DNA of 64,000 nucleotides from Ruminococcus gauvreauii (GTDB taxonomy: Bacteria > Bacillota > Clostridia > Lachnospirales > Lachnospiraceae). The stretch covers positions 620,001 through 684,000 of the forward strand of contig NZ_CP102290.1 in NCBI RefSeq assembly GCF_025151995.1, in the 5' to 3' direction. The translations under genes and the position numbers were made by a program. How positions within the stretch are numbered: the first letter of the stretch is position 1; every line of letters begins with the position of its first letter. Shown here one piece after another: positions 27,830 through 36,392 of the stretch. The notes beneath the pieces were generated by a model. It did not search any database. It had not been told where the DNA came from and saw nothing but the letters and a program-made list of their open reading frames with translations.

Positions 27830-29179
27830 ATGAGTAAATTTGAAACCAATCTATCAGAGGGGAACGTCGCCACACAGCTGATCAAATTTTCCCTTCCCTT
27901 TCTGGTGTCCAATCTCATACAGTCGCTTTACAATGTCGCAGATATGTTGATCGTAGGGAACTTCAGCGGCACAAACAGCCTGTCAGGAGTTAATATCGGG
28001 GGCCAGATCACTTTTGTCCTGACCAACATCATCGTGGGGCTCTGTACCGGCGGTACCGTTCTGATTGCACAGTATCTGGGAGCGAACAAGCGTGAGAACA
28101 TGAAAAAAGTAACGGCTACTCTGATGACCACGCTGCTGATCGGAGCCGTTGTCATCACCGCCGCGATGCTGATCTTAAAAGTTCCGATTCTCCGCCTGAT
28201 GCAGACGCCTTCAGAGGCTTTTTCAGAGGCTAACCGCTATCTGACCGTGACGGTCAGCGGTATCATCTTTATCTTCGGTTATAATGCATTCAGCGCCATT
28301 CTGCGCGGTATGGGCGATAGTAAGCGCCCCTTTTATTTCGTGCTGATCGCATGCGTCACAAATATCGCGATGGATCTTCTGCTGGTTGGAACTTTCCATC
28401 TCGGTGCCTTCGGTGCTGCCGCAGCTACAGTCTTTTCACAGGCCCTCAGCATGATCCTCTGCATGGTCTATCTGATGAGGAATGATTTTATCTTTGATTT
28501 CAGACCGTCTTCCTTCCGGATCGACCGTTTCAGCATGAAAAAAATATTCCAGATCGGTCTGCCCAGTGCCGTACAGAACGGCGTTACGGGCCTCTCCTTT
28601 ATGATCATCACCACGCTTGCCAATGTCATCGGCGGTGTGGAGGCATCTGCCGCAGTGGGTGTCGTATCCAAATTCAACGGATTTGCGATCATGCCGGCGG
28701 TTGCCATGGGTGCATCCATCTCCACCATGTGTGCACAGAATATTGGAGCCAGCCGATGGGACAGGGCACTGAAAGCGTGTAAGATCGGAACCGGAATCGC
28801 TGCCTTCGTCAGCTTTGTCATATTTGTTCTGGCAGAACTGTTTCCCGCCGAAATACTGTCAATGTTTGACAGTAATCCTGGCATGATCGCATACGGCATC
28901 ACCTACATCCGGCCATTTGCCCTGGATTATCTGGTGGTACCTTTCTGCTTCTGCATCAACGGGCTTTATATTGCCTCAGGACACACGACGTTCTCACTGA
29001 TCAACAGCATGATGTCCGCCCTGTTGCTGCGGATACCCGCGTGTATTTTGATCTCCACTGTCTTCGGACTGGGTATCGCAGGGGTAGGCATGGGAGCTCC
29101 GATCGCTTCTGCCGGCTCCCTGCTTCTTATTATATGGTTCTATTTCAGCGGAAAATGGAGGAAAAATCTGGCGCAATGA
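27830..29179 (+). CDS. MATE family efflux transporter
   Basis: A 449-residue, 12-helix MATE exporter. N-terminal repeat: LIKFSLPFLVSNLIQSLYNVADMLIVG; second repeat: IFQIGLPSAVQNGVTGLSFMIITTLANVIGG. It probably extrudes drugs or metabolites by Na+ or H+ antiport. The ATG at 27830 follows GGGGGAGGA. Its stop overlaps the PPTase start (ATGA), which couples the two genes. It is not closely similar to the two MATE paralogues at 30-33 kb. Confidence 0.93.
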   Translation: MSKFETNLSEGNVATQLIKFSLPFLVSNLIQSLYNVADMLIVGNFSGTNSLSGVNIGGQITFVLTNIIVGLCTGGTVLIAQYLGANKRENMKKVTATLMTTLLIGAVVITAAMLILKVPILRLMQTPSEAFSEANRYLTVTVSGIIFIFGYNAFSAILRGMGDSKRPFYFVLIACVTNIAMDLLLVGTFHLGAFGAAAATVFSQALSMILCMVYLMRNDFIFDFRPSSFRIDRFSMKKIFQIGLPSAVQNGVTGLSFMIITTLANVIGGVEASAAVGVVSKFNGFAIMPAVAMGASISTMCAQNIGASRWDRALKACKIGTGIAAFVSFVIFVLAELFPAEILSMFDSNPGMIAYGITYIRPFALDYLVVPFCFCINGLYIASGHTTFSLINSMMSALLLRIPACILISTVFGLGIAGVGMGAPIASAGSLLLIIWFYFSGKWRKNLAQ

Positions 29180-29814
29180 TCTATCTGTTTGATGAATTAC
29201 AGACTTTTACAGAGACTGTCCGACACGAGGCATATCGTCTTCTTCCCGAACAGCGCCTTGAAAAAATCGGAAATTATCGCTTTGAACGTGACCGCGACCT
29301 TGGTATGATCACATATCTTCTCCTGCGCTATGCCTTGAGGGAAGAGTACGCCATCGATGAGGCCGTCACGTTTGTTTGCGGTCCGCACGGAAAACCATAC
29401 CTGAAAGAATATCCGGAAATACATTTTAACTTCTCACACTGCCGGGAGGGCGCGCTCTGCGCTGTCTCCTCCTCCCCTGTCGGTGTCGACATTCAGGAAA
29501 TCGAGACGTCATATGAAAAAGTGATGCGCAGATCCATGTCCGGTCCGGAAATCAGGGTGATCTCAGAAAGTCCCATGCCGGACACCGCGTTCACCACATT
29601 CTGGGTGTTAAAAGAGTGCTACATCAAGTACCGCGGAACGGGATTGTCCGAGGAACTGCGGACTCTGGACTTTTCGCAGGCTGTCGGTAACCGCCGCTTC
29701 CGGGACTGTTTCTGTTATCACGATCACACTCCGCGCTATTGTTATTCATACTGTTCCGGCACCTCCGGCGCCCCTAAGGTCAGACGGCTCTCTGCAGGTC
29801 AGCTGCTTTTATAA
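29176..29814 (+). CDS. 4'-phosphopantetheinyl transferase superfamily protein
   Basis: A 212-residue Sfp-type transferase. The Mg/CoA-binding motifs are GVDIQEIE (D105) and FWVLKECYIK (K146, E147), with HFNFSHCREGALCAVS for CoA binding. Such enzymes activate acyl or peptidyl carrier proteins of secondary metabolism or fatty acid synthesis. No carrier-protein synthase is visible in the window. Coupled to a MATE exporter, it may serve a compound that is exported. Confidence 0.87.
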   Translation: MIYLFDELQTFTETVRHEAYRLLPEQRLEKIGNYRFERDRDLGMITYLLLRYALREEYAIDEAVTFVCGPHGKPYLKEYPEIHFNFSHCREGALCAVSSSPVGVDIQEIETSYEKVMRRSMSGPEIRVISESPMPDTAFTTFWVLKECYIKYRGTGLSEELRTLDFSQAVGNRRFRDCFCYHDHTPRYCYSYCSGTSGAPKVRRLSAGQLLL

Positions 29815-30003
29815 AAAAGATTGCGCTCTCGCGCAATCTCCGCGCGCGAACGGACTGCAAAGCAGTAGTTTCCTTTCCGCGAGCTGCGCATCTATGCACG
29901 AAGTGCATTTTGTTACATAGGAGATTCCGAAGGAATTTCCTATGTAACAAAAATAAAAGGAGGCTGCACCCGGCGTATCAGCGCCTAAAGGGCAGTCTCC
30001 TCT
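29815..30003. repeat. Intergenic cluster of stacked palindromes
   Basis: At least four inverted repeats lie in 190 bp: GATTGCGC/GCGCAATC (29821-29840), CTGC-AAA-GCAG (~29855), TGCAC-GAA-GTGCA (~29896), and a long stem TTTTGTTACATAGGA / TCCTATGTAACAAAA (29908-29952). A further stem AGGAG-CTGC...GCAG-CTCCT spans about 29958-30002 and probably terminates both flanking converging transcripts. The dense layout suggests a dispersed repeat or miniature element rather than simple terminators. Confidence 0.6.
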
Positions 30004-30009
30004 TTCATT

Positions 30010-30351
30010 CTATTCAAAATATATCAGCGCCATCAGATCCAGCGGTTCATCCGAATGATTTTCAATCGAGTGTGATTCATTGAAATTGATCACACAGACA
30101 TCACCCGGTCCGACCTCTGTTCGCGTTCCGTCGTTGTCTTCGAACACACCGTGTCCGCTTAAGATGTAATACGGCTCCGTATTTCCCACGTGCTGATGAC
30201 GTCCGATGCTGCTGTGAGGCATCACGCGGAGCATCGCATACATTTTCCCATGCCCGTTTAATTCCTCCTCCGACACAATGTAATGAAATTCCACGCTTCC
30301 CATCCCGCCGCGCAGACCTTCCACCACCTTAACCTCAGGTTTTCTTACCAT
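30010..30351 (-). CDS. Small cupin domain protein
   Basis: A 113-residue single-cupin protein. Cupin motif 1 is GRHQHVGNTEPYYILSGHG, with metal-binding His and Glu, and motif 2 is PGDVCVINFNESHSIEN. The ATG at 30351 is chosen because GAGGAGGT lies 8 nt upstream; an earlier frame overlaps the MATE gene. Function is unknown: sugar isomerase-like or small-molecule binding. It is the last gene of a five-gene minus-strand run. Confidence 0.85.
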   Translation of the reverse strand: MVRKPEVKVVEGLRGGMGSVEFHYIVSEEELNGHGKMYAMLRVMPHSSIGRHQHVGNTEPYYILSGHGVFEDNDGTRTEVGPGDVCVINFNESHSIENHSDEPLDLMALIYFE

Positions 30352-30413
30352 ATTCGGGTACCTCCTCGTACACTTTTCTTTCATTTTATCAAATACAGTC
30401 CCGTCCGTAAATA

Positions 30414-31742
30414 CTAAACCACCTGTATCTGTTTCCATTTCCCCTTTTTATAGCGCACGCCGAAAGCAATCGTCCGAAACACCCAGTCAATCACCATGGC
30501 CACCCAGACGCCGATTGCCCCCCAGCCCAGATACTGTCCCAGTATCACACTGAAGACCAGGCGGAATGTGACCATCGAAAAAATAGAGATAAACATCGTA
30601 TATTTCACATCACCGGAAGCGCGCAGCGCATGCGCGACAGTAAACGATAACGGCCACAGGAAGGTGCCCACTCCGTCATGGATCCATACCAGCACAAAGG
30701 CACAGCGGTACGCTTCCTCCGACAGGGAATAGACATTCAGAATCCACGGAAGGCTGGCGAGCAGCACGATATTCAGGCAGGCAAGCATCATATAGGTGAT
30801 CTTCAGCAGCTTTTTCAGGTAATACTTCGCCTGCGCACTGTCACCCGCCCCCATGCACCGTCCTATCACGGTGATGACTGCCAGATTGATTGCATGTCCC
30901 GGCAGAAGGCCAAGATTGTCCAGGTTATTCGCCACTGCGTTGGCGGCAATCTGAGCCGTCCCAAACCCGGCGATGATGCTCACCACCAGCACACGCCCCA
31001 GTTGGAACAGACCGTTTTCAATACCGCTCGGGATCGCAATATATAAAATCTTTTTGATCAGCTTCGGCGCCGGACGAAACACAGAAGCAAACCGGATATA
31101 GATCAGATTTTCAGGATTTCGCACCTGATACAGCAGGATGCCTGCTGCAAATATCCTGGAGATCGTTGATGCGATCGCGGCTCCCGCCACCCCCATGTGC
31201 AGGCCATAGATTAAAAATGTATCGCCAATGATATTGACCGCATTCATCCCCAATGCCGCCTGCATGGAAATCTTTGCATTTCCCATGGAACGGAACAGCG
31301 CCGCACAGCAGTTAAAAATCGCCAGAAATGGAAAGCCCAGAGCGATGTAAACCAGATAAATCTGTGCATTTCGCATAACATCGGCGTCAATTTCCCCGTA
31401 GATCAGCCGAAGAAGCGGCGCTTTGAAAAGCAGCATCACCGCCATGATCACAGTCGAGATGACCATGGCGATCAGAAGCAGCTGATTGGCGGCCTCGCAG
31501 GCAGTCTCTCTCTTCTTCTTTCCGATATACTGTGAGACAATAACGGCTCCCCCCGTTGCCAGCGCAGCAAAGATACTGTTCAGCAGATTTACTACCATAT
31601 CCACGAGTGATACGCCCGAGATCGCCGCTTCACCGGCAAGTGAGACCATCGTTGTATCGACCATTCCAACCGCAACGGACAGAATCTGCTCTACGATCAG
31701 CGGAATGATCAGCTTTTTAAGATCTTTATTCGAAAACAACAT
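30414..31742 (-). CDS. MATE family efflux transporter (tandem copy 1)
   Basis: A 442-residue MATE exporter. It begins MLFSNKDLKKLIIPLIVEQ and shares with its upstream neighbour identical length and long identical stretches (AAISGVSLVDM, KKRETACEAANQLLL, GFGTAQIAANAVANNLD, GDVKYTMFISIFSM), so the two arose by tandem duplication. It starts 4 nt after the neighbour's stop. Substrate unknown; they may form a pair or have split specificities. Confidence 0.93.
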   Translation of the reverse strand: MLFSNKDLKKLIIPLIVEQILSVAVGMVDTTMVSLAGEAAISGVSLVDMVVNLLNSIFAALATGGAVIVSQYIGKKKRETACEAANQLLLIAMVISTVIMAVMLLFKAPLLRLIYGEIDADVMRNAQIYLVYIALGFPFLAIFNCCAALFRSMGNAKISMQAALGMNAVNIIGDTFLIYGLHMGVAGAAIASTISRIFAAGILLYQVRNPENLIYIRFASVFRPAPKLIKKILYIAIPSGIENGLFQLGRVLVVSIIAGFGTAQIAANAVANNLDNLGLLPGHAINLAVITVIGRCMGAGDSAQAKYYLKKLLKITYMMLACLNIVLLASLPWILNVYSLSEEAYRCAFVLVWIHDGVGTFLWPLSFTVAHALRASGDVKYTMFISIFSMVTFRLVFSVILGQYLGWGAIGVWVAMVIDWVFRTIAFGVRYKKGKWKQIQVV

Positions 31743-31746
31743 ACGC

Positions 31747-33075
31747 TCAGACTATCCTCATTTTCTTCCATTTTCCTTTTTTATAACGAACGCCAAACAT
31801 GACCGTACGGAAAGACCAGTCGAGAACCATGGCAATCCAAACGCCAATCGCTCCCCACTGCAGATAACTTCCAAGGATCACACTGGCAGCCAGTCGGAAT
31901 ACCACCATCGAAAAAATGGAGATAAACATCGTATATTTCACATCACCTGCCGCACGCAGCGCGTTCGGCACCATGAAGGACAGCGGCCAGATCAGCGTGC
32001 CCGCCACGTTGTGAATCCATACCAGAATGAAGGCATAGTGATACGCCTCCGGAGACAGCGAATAAATATTCAGGATCCACGGAAGTCCGCCCAGCAGTAC
32101 GATATTGGTACACAGGGTAAGTAAGTATGTTATTTTCAATAGTTTCTTCATGTAAAATGCTGCCTGCCGGCTGTCACCGGCACCCATGCAGCGGCCGATC
32201 ACTGTGATGACCGCCAGATTGATCGACAATCCGGCGATAACGCCAAGGGCATCGAGATTGTTTGCCACCGCGTTGGCAGCGATCTGCGCTGTCCCGAATC
32301 CGGCGATGATACTGACTACAAGCACACGGCCCAGCTGAAACAAACCGCTTTCTATACCGCTCGGAATACCGATATACAGTATCTTTCTGATCAGCACCAG
32401 ATTTGCCCGGAAGATATGACTGATGCGGATATACACTTCATTCTTCTGACTGCGCGCGCAGTAAATCAAAATAACTGCGGAACAGAATCTGGAGAATGTG
32501 GAAGCGATGGCGGCACCCGCTGCACCCATATGAAGTCCATAGATCAGGAGTGTGTCGCCTGCCACATTTATGATATTCATAATCAGTGCTGCCTGCATGG
32601 AAATCCTGGAATTCCCCATGGAACGAAACAGCGCAGCACAGGAGTTAAACAATGCAAGAAACGGGAAACCGATGGAAATATACACCAGATACGTCAGTGC
32701 ATTCTGCATGACTTCCGGTTCAATATCTCCGTAGATCAGACTCAGGATGGGCTGCCGGAAAATGAGCATGACCGCCATAATGACAACGGAGATAACAAGC
32801 GATATGAGCAGCAGCTGATTCGCAGCCTCACATGCCGTCTCTCTCTTACGTTTCCCCAGATACTGTGAAACGATGACCGCGCCTCCCGTTGCCAGCGCGG
32901 CGAAGATATTGATCATCAGATTCACAATCATGTCTACAAGAGAAACGCCGGAGATTGCAGCTTCTCCGGCCATAGATACCATTGCCGTATCGACCATTCC
33001 GACGGTGATCGCCAGAACCTGTTCGATGATCAATGGGATGATTAATTTTCTCAGGTCTTTGTTAGAAAAAAGCAT
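31747..33075 (-). CDS. MATE family efflux transporter (tandem copy 2)
   Basis: A 442-residue MATE exporter paralogous to the next gene; by eye roughly three quarters of residues agree. Differences cluster in the loops (e.g. SQKNEVYIRISHIF versus PENLIYIRFASVF) and the last helices. It lies 11 nt after fabG and 4 nt before its paralogue, all on one apparent transcript. Confidence 0.93.
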   Translation of the reverse strand: MLFSNKDLRKLIIPLIIEQVLAITVGMVDTAMVSMAGEAAISGVSLVDMIVNLMINIFAALATGGAVIVSQYLGKRKRETACEAANQLLLISLVISVVIMAVMLIFRQPILSLIYGDIEPEVMQNALTYLVYISIGFPFLALFNSCAALFRSMGNSRISMQAALIMNIINVAGDTLLIYGLHMGAAGAAIASTFSRFCSAVILIYCARSQKNEVYIRISHIFRANLVLIRKILYIGIPSGIESGLFQLGRVLVVSIIAGFGTAQIAANAVANNLDALGVIAGLSINLAVITVIGRCMGAGDSRQAAFYMKKLLKITYLLTLCTNIVLLGGLPWILNIYSLSPEAYHYAFILVWIHNVAGTLIWPLSFMVPNALRAAGDVKYTMFISIFSMVVFRLAASVILGSYLQWGAIGVWIAMVLDWSFRTVMFGVRYKKGKWKKMRIV

Positions 33076-33086
33076 ATTTATCAGCC

Positions 33087-33827
33087 CTAGATGGCCATAC
33101 CTCCATCTACACAGATAATCTGCCCTGTTATGTATGCGGCTTCATCCGAAGCAAAGAAAGCTGTCATGTTTGCAACATCTTCCGGATCTCCCATGCGCTG
33201 CATCGGAATTCTGGCAATCGTCTTCTCCTTGATCTTGTCAGAGAGTCCTTCCGTCATATCCGTTCTGATAAAGCCCGGTGCGATCGCATTCACCGTGATC
33301 CCGCGGCTTGCCCATTCCCTGCCCATGGTCTTGGTCAGGCCGATGATGCCCGCCTTGGATGCCGCATAGTTGGCCTGCGCCACATTGCCGAGCACTCCTG
33401 AAGTGGATGTCAGGTTGATCACTCTTCCGCTCTTTCTCTCCAGGAAATGTGCGGCCAGATGGTGCATGGTGTTAAAGCAGCTCTTGCAGTTTGTATCCAT
33501 GACCAGGTCATAATCTGCTTCACTGATCTTACCGATAAACTGATCTCTCGTGATACCGGCATTATTGACCAGGATGTCAATATGTCCGTGTTTTTCAAGC
33601 AGATCCTGAATCATACTGCCGACGGCCGTAAAGTCAGCAACATCACAACCATAGCTCTCGGCATGTCCGCCGTTTGCAATAATCTCCTGCACGACTCCTT
33701 CTGCCTTATCTTCTGCACTGTGATAATTGACGATCACGTAAGCTCCCATAGAAGCCAGCTTTACTGCGACTGCCCGTCCAATTCCCCTGCTCGCGCCTGT
33801 CACAAGCGCAACTTTACTGTTTAACAT
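33087..33827 (-). CDS. fabG: 3-oxoacyl-ACP reductase-like short-chain dehydrogenase
   Basis: A 246-residue SDR with cofactor motif TGASRGIGRA (10-19), NNAG (88-91) and catalytic S141, Y154, K158 (YAASK). The C-terminal EAAYITGQIICVDGG is typical of FabG. It could reduce 3-oxoacyl-ACP or another ketone. The location among exporters, away from other fatty-acid genes, argues for a specialised role. ATG at 33827 follows GAGAGGGA. Confidence 0.88.
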   Translation of the reverse strand: MLNSKVALVTGASRGIGRAVAVKLASMGAYVIVNYHSAEDKAEGVVQEIIANGGHAESYGCDVADFTAVGSMIQDLLEKHGHIDILVNNAGITRDQFIGKISEADYDLVMDTNCKSCFNTMHHLAAHFLERKSGRVINLTSTSGVLGNVAQANYAASKAGIIGLTKTMGREWASRGITVNAIAPGFIRTDMTEGLSDKIKEKTIARIPMQRMGDPEDVANMTAFFASDEAAYITGQIICVDGGMAI

Positions 33828-33841
33828 AACTGTTGTCCCTC

Positions 33842-34228
33842 TCATTCTTGTTTTGTATCTGTCAGATAATCCTCGTATACATAGGCACTCCCGCCTTCAA
33901 ATACGATTTCATACCATCCGCTTTCTTTTCCGGTGACCGTAACCCTCTGCCCGGCAGTCAATTCGCCAATCACAGCACCCTGTGTGCTCGGCATCGTCCG
34001 TACATTGACCGCAGAACTGCAGTACATGACAGTGCCGTCCGGCGTCTCATCCGGAGCGATCACATCGCCGTCATCTTCCTCTTCATGCTCGGCTTCATCT
34101 TCCATTTGTCCCGGAGTCTTCGGCTGGGTCACTTTCGCCTCTTCCCGAAGCGGAAATGGATTGCATCCCGTTAAAATACCGGTACATAAAACAAATACCA
34201 GGGCGGTGCTCATTATCTTTCTTCTCAT
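33842..34228 (-). CDS. SH3-domain lipoprotein
   Basis: A 128-residue lipoprotein: signal peptide with lipobox LTGC (Cys22), an acidic linker (EDEAEHEEEDDGD) and a bacterial SH3 domain (SSAVNVRTMPSTQGAVIGEL...GWYEIVFEGGSAYVYEDYL). Such domains bind cell-wall peptides. First gene of the run continuing through fabG and the MATE pair, 14 nt upstream of fabG. Confidence 0.88.
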   Translation of the reverse strand: MRRKIMSTALVFVLCTGILTGCNPFPLREEAKVTQPKTPGQMEDEAEHEEEDDGDVIAPDETPDGTVMYCSSAVNVRTMPSTQGAVIGELTAGQRVTVTGKESGWYEIVFEGGSAYVYEDYLTDTKQE

Positions 34229-34369
34229 CGTGCACTCCTTCCATTCGTTTCACATAACACTACAATATTATACTATCACAATCCGAAATCCACAATGTGT
34301 ATTTTATACAACTTTTAGACTTCTTTCACGCATCCTTTAGGAAATCCGTCCGTTTTCATCACAGCAAAA

Positions 34370-34400
34370 ACTGCTGTATCCAGTTTTTGAATACAGCAGT
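34370..34400 (-). terminator. Terminator after iolH-like gene
   Basis: ACTGCTGTAT pairs with ATACAGCAGT around an 11-nt loop. On the minus strand it ends in TTTTTGC, 10 nt past the stop at 34411. Confidence 0.8.
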
Positions 34401-34410
34401 CATGATATCA

Positions 34411-35331
34411 TTATTTACCAAGCAGTTCCTTTTCAATTCGCTCTCTTGCTTCCGGCGCCTGCCTGTCCATTTTTTCAGGGAAACCAAACATCGATACGCA
34501 TGCGATATTGTCTCCGCCAACCTTAGGCGCGTCTGCTTTCATCTGCTTATTTGCAAAATCCATATCGCGCAGCGTCTCGAAGATGCCGTCGAAATCGACA
34601 TCACCCTCACCCATAGCCAGGTGCTGATGGATGGTAACGTCTGCCTTTCCGCGGCCGTTCAGCCAGGGCGGATTCGCGATATAACGGCAGTCCAGAGTCT
34701 GGTTATACGTGTCTGCAAACAACACGTGTGTCAGCTCGTCGCCGGCATACTGCAGCATGGTGCGCACATCGCCTTTCCCTTCATCGTAGAAGAAACCGTG
34801 CGGTGAGGAATATACGTACCCCAGGTTTTTGGAACGGAACGATTTTACCATATCGCAGGTCTCATTATTCAGCTCGCAGAAATCATACGGATGAGACTGG
34901 ATCTCAACCCGGATTCCTTCTTTTTCAAACAGAGGCAGCAGCTCTTCCATGGATTTAAACCACATGCCATTGCAGATCTCCTGCTGGTTCGGATCGCCGG
35001 ACAATTCCGTATTGATAACGGTAACTCCCATATTAACGGCGATCTCAACGATCTTCTTCCAGTTGGCAACCGCAAACTGTCTCTGCTCCTCCGTCGGGCC
35101 CGACCAGCGGTAAACAACGATAAAAGATGAAATCTCAACCCCTGTTTCCTTCAGTGCCTGCCGGTACTCAGCTTCACACTCCTCAGAAAAAAGAGGGTGT
35201 TTATAAAATGGATTGATGCGCGGGTGCGGGGACTGTTCGATATATTTATAACCCCAGTCTGCTACCTGATGCACCATACGGTTGATATCCATCTGTTTTG
35301 CCAAAACGTCAACGTCAAATGCTATCTTCAT
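34411..35331 (-). CDS. iolH: IolH-like TIM-barrel protein (sugar phosphate isomerase/epimerase fold)
   Basis: A 306-residue xylose-isomerase-like TIM barrel closely resembling Bacillus IolH: MKIAFDVDVLA, WGYKYIEQSPHPRINPFYKHP, ISSFIVVYRWSGP, VINTELSGDPNQ, IQSHPYDFCELNNET and the tail RERIEKELLGK. Metal ligands are likely Glu/His in these motifs. IolH belongs to inositol catabolic operons, but its reaction is not settled. It is third in an operon with an isomerase and an IolG-like dehydrogenase. The rest of the iol pathway (iolB, C, D, E) is absent here. Confidence 0.8.
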   Translation of the reverse strand: MKIAFDVDVLAKQMDINRMVHQVADWGYKYIEQSPHPRINPFYKHPLFSEECEAEYRQALKETGVEISSFIVVYRWSGPTEEQRQFAVANWKKIVEIAVNMGVTVINTELSGDPNQQEICNGMWFKSMEELLPLFEKEGIRVEIQSHPYDFCELNNETCDMVKSFRSKNLGYVYSSPHGFFYDEGKGDVRTMLQYAGDELTHVLFADTYNQTLDCRYIANPPWLNGRGKADVTIHQHLAMGEGDVDFDGIFETLRDMDFANKQMKADAPKVGGDNIACVSMFGFPEKMDRQAPEARERIEKELLGK

Positions 35332-35414
35332 GATCCTGCACTCCTTTTCAACTTTATGAGTTTATTGTACCACAATTCCTGGCAGCATAACATATACATT
35401 CTGCATTTTATGCA

Positions 35415-36362
35415 TTATTTGCTGATTGTGGCCTCCAGTGCATCGATTGAAGTTACCACGCCCGCCTCAACAGACATTGTGAGATCTTCCATTTCCAGCG
35501 AAACAACGCCTTTATATCCTACCATACTGAGTACGGAGAAGAACTCTTTCCACCATTTCAGGTCCTGGCCGCAGCCTACCGCTACGTAATTCCAGGTACG
35601 TTCTGCCACATCCTCCACATGGCGATTGTCCAGAAGACCATCCACGTCACACAGTCCGCGCTCGATACGCGCATCTTTTCCATGCACATAGTAGATCGCG
35701 TCGCCCAGCGCTCTCGCTGAGGCGATCGGGTCTGCACCCATGATCAGCAGGTGTGACGGGTCAAGGTTCATGCCGATCGTCGGTCCCACGGCTTCACGCA
35801 GTTTGAATAAGGTGCTGACATTATACACCAGCTGCCCCGGAAATTCTTCCAGAGCGATTTTCACGCCGTTTGCATCTGCGTGTTTCGCAAATTCTTTCCA
35901 CCACGGAATAGCCACGTCCTCCCACTGGTAACGAACCGTCTCTTCCAGATACGGATAATCCGGCGGAACAGACTGTGTTGCCACAACCCAGTTCGGTGTC
36001 TTATCTCCAGGTGCTCCTGCTGGAAGTCCCGACATCATGACAATCGTCTTCACACCGAGTTTGCCTGCCAGCGTGACCGTGTCATAGGCGCTCTTGCTGT
36101 GCTTCTCGCCCATCGGTCCGGGAGCAAGCGGATTTCCGGAGCAGTTAAATGCAGAAATTTCCATCCCGCGTTTGTCCAGCTCATCTTTGAACGCTTTCAA
36201 TTTATCTTCGTCTTCAAGAAGATCTGTCGCGTATCCATGAGGATTTGGTCCCCAGCCGCCGACACATAATTCCACATGGTTTAAACCATGTGCTTTTACC
36301 TTGTCCAGCATATCCGGGTAAGAAAAATCCCCGTATACACCTGTACAGATTGATAAATACAT
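35415..36362 (-). CDS. Sugar phosphate isomerase/epimerase family protein
   Basis: A 315-residue TIM-barrel protein. Probable metal ligands: Glu in ALEEFPGQ, Asp and His in MNLDPSHLL, His in YYVHGKD and Glu in VSLEMED. Relatives are inosose/3-keto-sugar isomerases or dehydratases (IolE/IolI type, also 3-oxo-glycoside processing enzymes). Between iolG-like and iolH-like genes, it likely acts on the keto product of the dehydrogenase. ATG at 36362 follows GGAGG; an upstream ATG lies before the ribosome site. Confidence 0.85.
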   Translation of the reverse strand: MYLSICTGVYGDFSYPDMLDKVKAHGLNHVELCVGGWGPNPHGYATDLLEDEDKLKAFKDELDKRGMEISAFNCSGNPLAPGPMGEKHSKSAYDTVTLAGKLGVKTIVMMSGLPAGAPGDKTPNWVVATQSVPPDYPYLEETVRYQWEDVAIPWWKEFAKHADANGVKIALEEFPGQLVYNVSTLFKLREAVGPTIGMNLDPSHLLIMGADPIASARALGDAIYYVHGKDARIERGLCDVDGLLDNRHVEDVAERTWNYVAVGCGQDLKWWKEFFSVLSMVGYKGVVSLEMEDLTMSVEAGVVTSIDALEATISK

Positions 36363-36392
36363 TATCCTTCTACCTCCGTTTATGTACATTGA

